DNA of 64,000 nt from Bacteroidaceae bacterium (lineage in GTDB: Bacteria; Bacteroidota; Bacteroidia; Bacteroidales; Bacteroidaceae). A model generated the notes under the pieces. That model worked only from the letters and a program-made list of their open reading frames with translations. It did not search any database and was not told where the DNA came from. Within the stretch, counting starts at the first letter, position 1, and every line of letters begins with the position of its first letter. Positions 28,408 through 37,500 of this stretch are shown here, one piece after another. Position numbers and translations under genes: made by a program. The stretch lies in assembly GCA_017509605.1 (NCBI GenBank), contig JAFWPH010000015.1, positions 1 through 64,000 on the forward strand, given 5' to 3'.

Positions 28408-28476
28408 CGATATCAAAATGATATCAATAATATATTGTTTTGTAAAAATCGGATTCACCAAATAATTATCAAGAAT

Positions 28477-29436
28477 ATGGAAACAAAAGAATTTAATTTC
28501 AAGGGGATGAAGCTCAATGGTATATTGATGCTTTTCGTCACTATCATCATGATTTTTGTGAGTGTATATCTGATTATCAATGGCATTGCGTCGGAAACCG
28601 TTGGGAAAGCTGTTGCCTTTGCCGTGACGGGAGTTGTATTGCTCATTGCTGATCTTATCGCCTTAGGTGGGTTTGTGAAACTGGAGCCAGGCGAGGCACG
28701 TGTGATGATGTTCTTCGGTAAGTACCGGGGTACTCTCACCGAGACGGGTTATCACTGGGTGAATCCTTTCATCACGACGAAGAAACTGTCTTTGCGTGCT
28801 CGCAACCTCGATGCTGAACCGATCAAGGTGAACGACAAGTCGGGAAACCCCGTGATGATCGGTCTGGTGCTCGTTTGGAAGTTGCGCGACACCTACAAGG
28901 CTATGTTTGAAGTGGATGTCCAGACCATGGCTGAAGGTAAGAAAGGACAGGAACTCACCACTTCGGCCGCAGTGGTCATGACTGCTTTGGAGAACTTCGT
29001 TCGCATCCAGGCTGACGCCGCTTTGCGTCAGGTGGCTGGAGAATATGCTTACGACAATGAGGAAGACGATGATGCCATCACACTTCGTGACGGTTCTGAC
29101 GAGATCAACCAGCAACTGGAGGACAAAATCAGTGAACGACTGTCGATGGCGGGCATCGAAGTTGTGGAAGCTCGCATCAACTATCTGGCCTACGCACCCG
29201 AGATTGCCGCAGTGATGCTTCGTCGTCAGCAGGCCACAGCCATCATCGCAGCCAGAGAGAAGATTGTGGAGGGAGCCGTCAGCATGGTCAAGATGGCCCT
29301 TGACAAACTCTCTCAGGAGAATGTCGTGGAACTCGACGATGAGCGCAAGGCCGCCATGGTGAGCAACTTGCTCGTGGTGCTTTGTGGCGACGACAACGCA
29401 CAGCCCGTGGTCAACACAGGGTCGTTGTATCAATAA
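28477..29436 (+). CDS. SPFH/Band 7 domain membrane protein
   Basis: A 319-aa membrane scaffold protein; the ATG at 28477 is chosen over an upstream in-frame start that sits on the promoter. Two hydrophobic segments near residues 13-35 and 43-62 are followed by the SPFH domain, which starts at LEPGEARVMMFFGKYRGT and includes NPVMIGLVLVWKL. A helical region follows (LSMAGIEVVEARINYLAYAPEIAAVMLRRQQA). Family members oligomerise at the inner membrane and organise lipids or proteases. It probably heads an operon with the ribbon-helix-helix and DUF1648 genes. Confidence 0.92.
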   Translation: METKEFNFKGMKLNGILMLFVTIIMIFVSVYLIINGIASETVGKAVAFAVTGVVLLIADLIALGGFVKLEPGEARVMMFFGKYRGTLTETGYHWVNPFITTKKLSLRARNLDAEPIKVNDKSGNPVMIGLVLVWKLRDTYKAMFEVDVQTMAEGKKGQELTTSAAVVMTALENFVRIQADAALRQVAGEYAYDNEEDDDAITLRDGSDEINQQLEDKISERLSMAGIEVVEARINYLAYAPEIAAVMLRRQQATAIIAAREKIVEGAVSMVKMALDKLSQENVVELDDERKAAMVSNLLVVLCGDDNAQPVVNTGSLYQ

Positions 29437-29559
29437 CACAAAATGGACAACAGGTCTCAGGCTGGGGTGAATACATGTAATCCCTGCCTGAGTCCCCCTG
29501 GTTAAAGATAGTCCTGATAGAAGGACAAAGAGAAAAATACACAAAAAAGGCAATCAGCT

Positions 29560-29769
29560 ATGGCTAAAAAAGAGCAAACCAACAAAAGCTTTATCCTCAG
29601 AATAGATGCTGACACGATGGAGGCGTTGGAACGTTGGGCGGCCGATGAGTTCCGCTCCACCAATGGGCAGATTCAGTGGATCATCAATGATGCCCTGAGG
29701 CGTGCGGGAAGGTTGCCGAAGAAAAACGGACATCAAACAACGAATCAAGATGAATCTGAATCTGTTTAG
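29560..29769 (+). CDS. Arc-type ribbon-helix-helix protein
   Basis: A 69-aa likely DNA-binding protein. A beta-strand KSFILRIDADT is followed by two helices (MEALERWAADEFRSTNGQIQWIINDALRRAG), the Arc/MetJ-type layout. The last 15 residues are polar. Its 3' end overlaps the start of the DUF1648 gene by 20 nt, so the two are probably translationally coupled. It lies 123 nt after the SPFH gene. It may act as an autoregulator of the trio. Confidence 0.85.
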   Translation: MAKKEQTNKSFILRIDADTMEALERWAADEFRSTNGQIQWIINDALRRAGRLPKKNGHQTTNQDESESV

Positions 29770-30280
29770 ACTTAAAACCAAGGACGTCTATGAGATGCTC
29801 ACTACTGGCGGTTCAGGCCATGTCAAATTACCACGGACGCTGGAGAGCACAATCTTCGAGATAGTCTGGGTGGCAGTCACGGTGGTGACGTGGATTGTTA
29901 TCCTTAGGGAAAATAAAGAACTGGAAGAACCAGTGCCGACTCATTTCGACCTCGAGGGTAATCCCAACGGGCATAGTTCGCTGCTCATATTTTACCTCAT
30001 TTTGGCATTCATGAGCGCGGCGTCTGCTTTCTTTATGTTTTATGTGGCATATAGGCCTCGTTTTGTGAATGTGGCTAAGGACAAGACGCAGGAGGACTCC
30101 ATGCGTCAGTTGAAATTGAAAGGACAACTCGGCAGAGTGCTCGCTATTCTGTTGGCTCTGCATCCATTGGCTTTTTCTCTTACTGCGAGGAATGGTAATC
30201 CAGTCTATGTGATTGGGATGGTGGCCGTTCTCTCTGTTGTCTGCGTGGTCTATTCGATTCTCATTCGTCTGAATCGATAA
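29750..30280 (+). CDS. DUF1648-domain membrane protein
   Basis: A 176-aa membrane protein; the ATG at 29750 is used because it overlaps the end of the previous gene. Four hydrophobic segments are seen. The motif PTHFDLEGNPNGHSS after the first segment is the hallmark of DUF1648, shared with SdpI-type immunity proteins. It lacks an evident second SdpI domain. Its 3' end overlaps the convergent GHL10 hydrolase gene by 20 nt. The role is unknown, and association with SPFH suggests membrane-stress function. Confidence 0.8.
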   Translation: MNLNLFRLKTKDVYEMLTTGGSGHVKLPRTLESTIFEIVWVAVTVVTWIVILRENKELEEPVPTHFDLEGNPNGHSSLLIFYLILAFMSAASAFFMFYVAYRPRFVNVAKDKTQEDSMRQLKLKGQLGRVLAILLALHPLAFSLTARNGNPVYVIGMVAVLSVVCVVYSILIRLNR

Positions 30281-31997
30281 ACAACTCACCGACAACGCTT
30301 TCCCCTTTCTTTCGGATGACAATCAGCCGGTACCAGCCAGGGCGGAGCCTTGTGGCGGAGATGCTGGTACCTTTGGTTTTACGCAAAGTCTTTCCTTGGA
30401 CATCTGCAAGGCGCAGGCCTTGGAAGGTCTTGGTTCTGTCCACATGCAGCAGACCGTTGTTGTCGGGATGAAGCATACGTGGATGGTCGGGGAAAAGGGG
30501 GTTCCTCTGGATTTCACCCAAGTGGAGGATGGCGGGACGACTTTCATTACCAAACCTGTCGGAGGCCGTCACAGCGAAGCAGTTGTTGCGACCCAAAGAA
30601 GCCGTCACATCATAAGCATTGCCCCTCAAGGCGGTGTTGATGATGTTGGCGGCATTGTCGGTGTTAGCCTCTTCAGGCTCTCCATACCATCCATAGACAG
30701 TATAGGTCACACTTGTGCTGTTGTCGAGGCTCGGGTTCCAGGTCAGTGTGTTGCCCTTCAGTTGGAGGAGGGTAGGGGTGCTTGGGGCCTGTTGGTCGGC
30801 GGCCCAGGTCATGCGGGGCTGTAATGCGGGACGGGGGAAGAACTCGAAGCATACATTATCGTATAGTCCTTTGACATTACGGGTAAAGAAGTCGCTGCGG
30901 TAGAAGCAAACACCGCCACTGCCAGCGAACCTGGTGGCGTGTATTTCCTGTCGCACTTCATTGAGCGTCCACTTGCCTTCGCGTGGGTCAAGGAAATAGA
31001 TGCCAAGACCGGCGGCCACTGGATGCCCATGGGCGCCTTCTGCCCAGTCGCATAGGAAGGGGTAGAAATTCTTGCCTTGGAAATACATCATCGGGAAAAG
31101 CATGTCTTGCCAGTTGCGTTCCAACCATAGTTTAGGATCCTGGCTCACGGCGGTGTAGCAGTTCCATCCGCCAGAACTCTGACGTCTGAGGTCGTCGTAC
31201 TTGCCGATGGGTGAGGAACTGAGTTTCACCCAGGGTTTCACAGCCTTCACCTTATCGTGCACCGTGCGGACGATGCGGTCGATGTTATCCCGTTTCCATT
31301 CGCTGAACGACAGCCCGTTGCCATTCTTGAAAAATTCCTTGTCACTGAATTTATACAGGCTCTCAGGATAACGGATGTAGTCAAGGCTGATGCCGTCGAT
31401 ATCGTAGTTTGTTGCGATTTCCTGACAGATGCCGGCGATATAGTCGGCTGTCTCGGGATGGCCGGGTATCATGAACCATTCTCCCCCCACTTGTTTGCAC
31501 AGTTTGGAATGCTGACGCGTTACCGAACGGCTGCCGAAACGTTTTTGCTTCTCGGCCTTGCCTAAGGGGATGCTGACGACCCATGCGTGAAGTTCCATGC
31601 CACGCTTGTGACATTCCTCCACAGCGAAAGCAAGTGGGTCGTAAGAGGGGGCTTGCCCGTATTCGCCCGTGATGGACTCGTCCCACGGCTCGTATTTGGA
31701 AGGGTAGATGACACTGCCGCGTATGCGGGTTTGGATGAGCACTGTATTGATGTGGGCGCGTTGCAGTTTGTCGAGGATGTCGGTCAATTCCCTCTTCTGT
31801 GTCTCTGCTTGTGCCGCTGTTCTTGCTTTTTGTCTTGGCCAGTCCAGTCCGTTCAGTGTGGTCAGCCAGACAGCTCTCACTTCATGTTTTGGGCTGGCGA
31901 CAGGGTCATAGAGTGTTGTCTGCGACTTCATGGTAGCGCACTGGTATATCAGGGCACACACAAGCAATATCTTGGTGATTATGGTGTTTCTTGTCAT
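30261..31997 (-). CDS. GHL10-family putative glycoside hydrolase
   Basis: A 578-aa exported protein of the glycosyl-hydrolase-like 10 group (PF02638, YngK-like). A signal peptide covers about residues 1-25. The barrel domain starts at HEVRAVWLTTLNGLDWP and includes INTVLIQTRIRGSVIYPS, the HAWV strand and DGISLDYIRYPE, where the Asp is a likely catalytic residue. A fibronectin-like segment follows around 410-480, and the C-terminus has a sorting-like tail (GWYRLIVIRKKGESVVGELF). Members act on peptidoglycan or other glycans; the substrate here is unknown. It is divergent from cstA. Confidence 0.88.
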   Translation of the reverse strand: MTRNTIITKILLVCALIYQCATMKSQTTLYDPVASPKHEVRAVWLTTLNGLDWPRQKARTAAQAETQKRELTDILDKLQRAHINTVLIQTRIRGSVIYPSKYEPWDESITGEYGQAPSYDPLAFAVEECHKRGMELHAWVVSIPLGKAEKQKRFGSRSVTRQHSKLCKQVGGEWFMIPGHPETADYIAGICQEIATNYDIDGISLDYIRYPESLYKFSDKEFFKNGNGLSFSEWKRDNIDRIVRTVHDKVKAVKPWVKLSSSPIGKYDDLRRQSSGGWNCYTAVSQDPKLWLERNWQDMLFPMMYFQGKNFYPFLCDWAEGAHGHPVAAGLGIYFLDPREGKWTLNEVRQEIHATRFAGSGGVCFYRSDFFTRNVKGLYDNVCFEFFPRPALQPRMTWAADQQAPSTPTLLQLKGNTLTWNPSLDNSTSVTYTVYGWYGEPEEANTDNAANIINTALRGNAYDVTASLGRNNCFAVTASDRFGNESRPAILHLGEIQRNPLFPDHPRMLHPDNNGLLHVDRTKTFQGLRLADVQGKTLRKTKGTSISATRLRPGWYRLIVIRKKGESVVGELFIDSDE

Positions 31998-32024
31998 TAA
32001 AATGAGCGTTTATGTGTGGATTTG

Positions 32025-32056
32025 TTTGCAAAGGTAGTGAATTATTAGTAATTTTG
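32025..32056 (+). promoter_or_regulatory. Putative promoter of cstA
   Basis: TTTG (32025-32028) lies 20 nt before TAATTTTG (32049-32056), a full consensus match. It physically overlaps the promoter of the divergent GHL10 gene. Confidence 0.6.
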
Positions 32057-32060
32057 CCAA
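32029..32060 (-). promoter_or_regulatory. Putative promoter of the GHL10 gene
   Basis: On the minus strand TTG (32060-32058) lies 21 nt before TACCTTTG (32036-32029). It overlaps almost the whole cstA promoter. Confidence 0.5.
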
Positions 32061-32125
32061 CTGAAATAGCACAAATACAAAATTATATGGTCATAGACCA
32101 TTTTTGAACAAATTAGTTTTATAAG

Positions 32126-33598
32126 ATGTTATCATTTTCTTTTGCTTTTATCTTTCTGATACTGGGATTTGTTTTCTACAGCAAGTATGTAGAGAAAGTG
32201 GTGGGTGTCGATGCTGAGCGCAAGACCCCCGCTTACACTCAGAACGATGGAGTCGATTTCCTGCCTTTGCCCACATGGAAGGTTTTTCTCATCCAATTCC
32301 TCAACATTGCCGGCACAGGACCTATCTTCGGTGCCATTCTCGGTGTGCTTTATGGTCCAGCCGCTTATTTGTGGATAGTGCTTGGCTGTGTCTTTGGCGG
32401 AGCAGTTCACGACTATCTTTCAGGTATGATGTCGGTTCGTTCCAAAGGACAGGGTATCGCTGAGATAGTGGGTGACCAGTTAGGCACTGCGGCCCGTATG
32501 TTCATGCGTGTCTTCACCTTGGTGCTGATGGTCTTCGTGGGAGCTGTCTTCGTGACTTCGCCTGCAGGACTTCTCGCTGAACTCGCTGGCGAGGGCTCTC
32601 TTTTCAGTTCTCAGACGTTCTGGTCGTGCCTGATTTTCGTATATTACATCCTGGCCACCCTCCTGCCCATAGATAAACTCATAGGACGCATCTATCCGCT
32701 CTTTGGCGCGGCATTGCTCATCATGGCCCTTGGCTTGCTGTTCGGCATCTTCGTCAAGGAGGGAGCTATGCCCGAAATCTCAACGGCTTTCCATAACCAC
32801 AACGCTAATCCCAAGGCCATGGGAATCTTCCCGGGACTGTTCATTACCATAGCTTGTGGAGCGGTGAGTGGTTTCCATGCCACTCAGAGCCCGATGATGG
32901 CACGCTGTATGAAGAACGAGAAGTTTGGCCGAAAGGTGTTCTATGGAGCGATGATCACAGAAGGACTGGTGGCTTTGATCTGGTCTGCCGCCACCATCAA
33001 GTTTGCCGACTCGCTCAACGTGGATGGCGCAACACCCTATGAGAAACTGCTCAACGTGCTCACTGGCAACGGAGAGCATAGCGCTAATCCGGCCTTGTTG
33101 GTCAACATGATCTGCCAGACTTGGCTGGGAAAGATAGGTGCTGTGCTTGCTGTTCTGGGTGTGGTGGCCGCGCCAATCACTTCGGGCGACACGGCATTCC
33201 GCAGTGGAAGGCTTATCGCAGCTGACTTCATGCACTACAAGCAGAACAAGATCTATAAGCGACTGATTCTCGCCATTCCATTGTTCTTCGTGGCACTTAT
33301 CTTGATGCAAGTGGATTTCTCTGTGCTTTGGCAGTACTTCGGATGGACCAATCAGACGCTTTCTGTCTTCACCTTTTGGGGTGCGACTGTCTGGCTGGCG
33401 CGCAACCACAGGAATTACGGTATTACACTTGTCCCCGCTTTGTTTATGACGGTGGTTTGCACCACTTATATCCTGCTTGCGCCCATCGGTTTCAACCTCA
33501 ACTATAACGTCAGCTGGATTAGTGGATGTATTGTGGCTGTTGCTTTGCTTATCTATTTCTTGTACTGGAAGCAAAAGAAGCTGTCAATCTCCAAGTGA
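32126..33598 (+). CDS. cstA: Carbon starvation protein CstA
   Basis: Inner-membrane transporter of the CstA family, linked in other bacteria to peptide or pyruvate uptake under carbon limitation. 490 aa with over a dozen hydrophobic segments. Typical motifs are present: FIQFLNIAGTGPIFGAI-like near residue 50, GAVHDYLSGMMSVR near 92, GFHATQSPMMARCM near 247 and ITSGDTAFRSGRL near 351. It is shorter than E. coli CstA (about 700 aa), as is usual for the Bacteroidetes form. It leads an operon with two small envelope genes. Confidence 0.94.
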   Translation: MLSFSFAFIFLILGFVFYSKYVEKVVGVDAERKTPAYTQNDGVDFLPLPTWKVFLIQFLNIAGTGPIFGAILGVLYGPAAYLWIVLGCVFGGAVHDYLSGMMSVRSKGQGIAEIVGDQLGTAARMFMRVFTLVLMVFVGAVFVTSPAGLLAELAGEGSLFSSQTFWSCLIFVYYILATLLPIDKLIGRIYPLFGAALLIMALGLLFGIFVKEGAMPEISTAFHNHNANPKAMGIFPGLFITIACGAVSGFHATQSPMMARCMKNEKFGRKVFYGAMITEGLVALIWSAATIKFADSLNVDGATPYEKLLNVLTGNGEHSANPALLVNMICQTWLGKIGAVLAVLGVVAAPITSGDTAFRSGRLIAADFMHYKQNKIYKRLILAIPLFFVALILMQVDFSVLWQYFGWTNQTLSVFTFWGATVWLARNHRNYGITLVPALFMTVVCTTYILLAPIGFNLNYNVSWISGCIVAVALLIYFLYWKQKKLSISK

Positions 33599-33652
33599 TG
33601 TTATTCCGTTATACCGTTATTACGAGATATCGACGAATGAAAAAACGATAGA

Positions 33653-33910
33653 ATGAAGTTAAAGAAATATATCCTCATCCCTCTTGTGCTTTTCATCTAT
33701 GTCACTTGCATGGTGCTGTACTTCATCCCCAAGAGCACGGACAGCACATTGCAGAAAACGTTTCAAATCGTGGTGTCATACGCACTCGTCGTTGTGCTTT
33801 TCTTCGTGTTGCGCTACAGGGAACGACTGAAACAGGAAAGGCTCGACGACATCAAGAAAGCGGAGGAGGAGAGGAAGGAAAAAACAACAGACTCATCAAT
33901 AAACAATTAG
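33653..33910 (+). CDS. Small two-pass membrane protein
   Basis: An 85-aa protein, unrecognised. Two hydrophobic helices (about residues 6-24 and 37-54) are followed by a charged helical tail rich in Lys, Glu and Arg. It lies 54 nt after cstA and 3 nt before the next gene, so it is probably in the cstA operon. It could be an accessory subunit of the transporter. Confidence 0.7.
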   Translation: MKLKKYILIPLVLFIYVTCMVLYFIPKSTDSTLQKTFQIVVSYALVVVLFFVLRYRERLKQERLDDIKKAEEERKEKTTDSSINN

Positions 33911-33913
33911 ATA

Positions 33914-34432
33914 ATGAAAAAGTTTCTTCTTACGGTGGTCATTGCCACCATTTCAGTGCTCAGCGCTTCTGCCCAGTTTGAAAAGGGAAAAGTTTACTTG
34001 AACGGTTCCTTGCCTAATTTCGGCATCTCTTATTCCGATGAAAAGGACTTGGGAATAGGACTTGAACTCAATGGAGGTTACTTCTTTGCTGACAACCTGT
34101 TGCTCGTGGGATCAACTGGATTCGATTACAACTATTCCAAATGGAGCGACCTCTACGTAGGTCTTAAGGGCCGCTACTACATTCTGCAGAACGGACTCTT
34201 CCTTGGGGCTGGAGCACGCTACCTGCATGAGTACAAGAACTTCAATGACCTTCAGCTGACGCCCGAAATCGGCTATTGCTTCTTCCTCGGACGGAATGTG
34301 GCAGTGGAGCCAAGCGTCTATTACAACATGTCAATCACCGATTTCTCCCACAAGAGTGAGGTGGGGCTCAAGGTCGGCATTAGCATTTTCCTTGACACCA
34401 AGCGCAACATCACCGTTTGGCCAGGAAAATAA
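33914..34432 (+). CDS. Outer-membrane beta-barrel protein
   Basis: A 172-aa exported protein with a signal peptide ending SASAQ at residue 20. The rest alternates polar and hydrophobic residues with aromatic turns (LNGGYFFADNLLLVGSTGFDYN, GLFLGAGARYLHEY), as in the small OmpW/OprF-like eight-strand barrels common in Bacteroidetes. No specific role can be read. It is last in the cstA operon and followed by a terminator. Confidence 0.82.
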   Translation: MKKFLLTVVIATISVLSASAQFEKGKVYLNGSLPNFGISYSDEKDLGIGLELNGGYFFADNLLLVGSTGFDYNYSKWSDLYVGLKGRYYILQNGLFLGAGARYLHEYKNFNDLQLTPEIGYCFFLGRNVAVEPSVYYNMSITDFSHKSEVGLKVGISIFLDTKRNITVWPGK

Positions 34433-34458
34433 TGCTGGTTTATTCGGATACATTAGAG

Positions 34459-34497
34459 CGACGATAGGTTCACATGGAATCTATCGTCACTTTTTAT
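34459..34497 (+). terminator. Rho-independent terminator of the cstA operon
   Basis: A 12-bp stem with one wobble pair (GACGATAGGTTC at 34460-34471, GAATCTATCGTC at 34477-34488) is followed by ACTTTTT. Confidence 0.85.
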
Positions 34498-34575
34498 CTT
34501 GTGTATAAGGGTTATAGAAATAAGGATTAAGGGAACAAAAGAATGGGGCAAGTCGGTTTTTTAGCGATGGCTAAA

Positions 34576-37500
34576 TCATCTCTTGATTAACAACTTGCTG
34601 ACTTTTCCACCTTCCTTGCGGATGACGATGCCATTGTCTGGTATCACTGTCAGAGGCATACCCGACAGCGAGTAATAGGTTGTGGTTGAAGAGGGGGTGG
34701 TGACCATTGTTTCAATGCGTGTGATATCCTCATTGATAACCTGAAATAATCTTATGTTGTCAACCTGAAAACCACCAAGACCGTTGCCCTCACCTTTCGG
34801 GCAATCAAAACCAATGGTTACAGGACCATCCTCCTTCAGCGAGAACTCCAGACTCAAAGTGCGCCAGTTATTGAAGTTCTCGTTGTCACTGTTCTTAATA
34901 TTCACCGTTCCGTCTGAGTTGTAAGGGTCAGAATAGATAGTTCCTTCATTGATGGGGTCGCTGCCAATGGTGGCGAACAGACGTTGTTTGCCTGTGATAG
35001 CCGCATTATCGACACAGCGAATGTCGCCAGTCAGGCGGTAGTCGCCTGCCAATAAGTCTGATATGGTCTGAGAGAGACGAACAGAAATGTAGTTGTTGTT
35101 GTACCAGATATGCCAGTCATATACGCCTTCTGTTGGCCGTACATTGCGCTGGTCACTGGTGCTCAGACTGCCGTATTCCCCATTGGTGTCAGGAAAATCA
35201 AGTTTCCAATTGGTAGGTGCCCATGGCACTACATTGGTGTCGCGACTTTCAAAACCGTGGTTCAGAATGTACTTGTCGGTTACCTCCTCGTCGCTGTCCT
35301 TGGGATTGTCGTTATCATCCTCCTCATCCTCTTCACCTTCAGCAAGAGTGCTTCCATCCATGGTAAATTCGTAAACACCGCTGCCTAAGACGAAACTGAC
35401 CAGTGTGTCGCTGTATTCCACATTGTTGATGTAGCCGGAACTCTCGATAGCCTTGCCTCCTTCCATGAGTTGCTTACCTTTCACGATAGGCAAAGTCACC
35501 TCAGCTGTCGTCCCTGCGGGAATCTCTATGCTGTAGGAAGTGTTGTGCTCTGTCCTGTTCCATGCCATACGAACGTTTCCTCGCGGTGAACGAACGGTGA
35601 TGTCGGCTTCGGCCATATCGACTGGTATCCATGGGCGGATTTGCACTTGGTCGTATGCCTCTCCTATATTCGATATACCACCCAGCTGGGCGAAGAACCA
35701 TTCCTCAATGTGGTCCATCATGCAATGATTCTGGCTGAGCGACATGTCCCAGTATTCCAAAGAAGTGGTGGCACCCTGTTTCACCCAGTAACCGTAGCTG
35801 GGATAAGTTGTTTTTTTCGCCATCTTATAGACCACATCATTGTAACCGTTTGCAGCCAATGACATTAGAGTGGGGCGCAGACCGATCTCTCCCGTCTTGA
35901 TACTGTAGTCGTTGGCTTTGACCGATTCTGCCAGTGCCTTCGCTACAGGGGCGATGAATTCTTCCTCCACCAACCCGTAGTATAGGGCCATGCCGTAATT
36001 GGCCTGGTTGCCGTGTTCATAGACACCATCTTTGAAGAATCGGTTGTTGAAAGCGGTTTTCACCTCTGATGCCAGTTCACTCCATCTCTTGGCATCGTCA
36101 GTCTGGCCAAGTGCTGTGGCCATTTCCGACATAGCGCCAAGCAGGTAGTAGTATGTGCAGGTAAGCGTGAAAGAACTGCTGGTCTGATGGGTCAGTCCAC
36201 TGGTTTCCTGCCCCCAGTCGGAAAGCACGCTGTAGTCATTTCGGATGATGCCTCCGTTGGCGAGAGTGCCATAATATTGAATAAGTCTTTTCATCTGGGG
36301 ATAGTATGCTGTCATGAGCCGAGTGTCGCCATATTGCTTGAAGTTCCTCCATGGGATGGTGATAGCGGCTCCACCCCAGTTGAGGTCGTCGTCGTATGCC
36401 ATCATGAAGTGTGGTACGGTACTTGGCACGTAGCCAGATGCGCCCTGAGAGTCGAAAGCATCCATCGTCACCTTGGAGAGCAGTGATTTGACATCGAAAT
36501 TGTAGGATAAAGACTGGTACATCATATTAGGCACGTCGAGCCATCCCAACTTCTCTCGGTGAGGGCAGTCGGTTACTGTGTTGTAAAGTTGGCTTTGTAT
36601 GCCGTTGTAGCAAATACGGTGAATGTCGTTGAGCAGCGAGTTGCTGGTCTCGAAATGACCAGTCACTTCCATGTTGCAACGGATGCGTTTGGCCGTGAAA
36701 TCAGAAGGAGATGGTTCCTCACTCAAACCACTGATCTCAAGGTAACGAAATCCGTGGTACATGAACTCTGGTCCCCAAGTCTCGCCTTCCGCATCTCCTC
36801 TGAACGTATAAGTGTCAAGTGTTTTGTTGGTGGCGCCGTTTGGTTCATACATATACTCGAACTGGCATGCGTTGTTTGATTGAAGTTCCGAGTCATAGAG
36901 TGTGATGGTGGTGCCTGCAGGCGCTTTCAGGTGGAAAGAATAAGTTCCTGCGAAGTTCTGGCCGAAATCTACGAGATAGTTACCAGAAGAGTTCTTGGTC
37001 ACGCTGATGGCAGGCCAAGTTTCCACCACACGGAGCGGTTCGTATTCCTTGGCGCGCATCTCTCCAATGGGGTAGGTGGTTGCAGAAACACTGGGAGCGC
37101 AGAAAGTGGGTGTCACGACCTCGCATTTTTCCCATCCGCTGACATCGAAACCGGCAGAAGTAATGCCGTTGAGTTGAAGACGTGCGTCGTATGACTCGCC
37201 ACCATACCAGTTGCTGCCTGTTGTGGGCGATTGATGAGTGCCCCAGTTTTGGTCTGTATTCACACAATCAGAAGTGCCGTCCGTGTAGGTGATATAGAGC
37301 ATTGCTCGGAGGGCTGTCGTAGCGGTATTGCCAGCCAGCTCGGGTTTCACGAATCTGTCACTCATGGTACTCATGTTTGCTATACCACCAGCGACTTGGG
37401 CTAGCAGTGTATTGTTGCCTGATGTGATAAGTGGTGTCACATCGTACGTGTTGTAAAGCACATGTTTGTTGTAGGCGCTTTCCCCTGGTTCCAGCACGTT

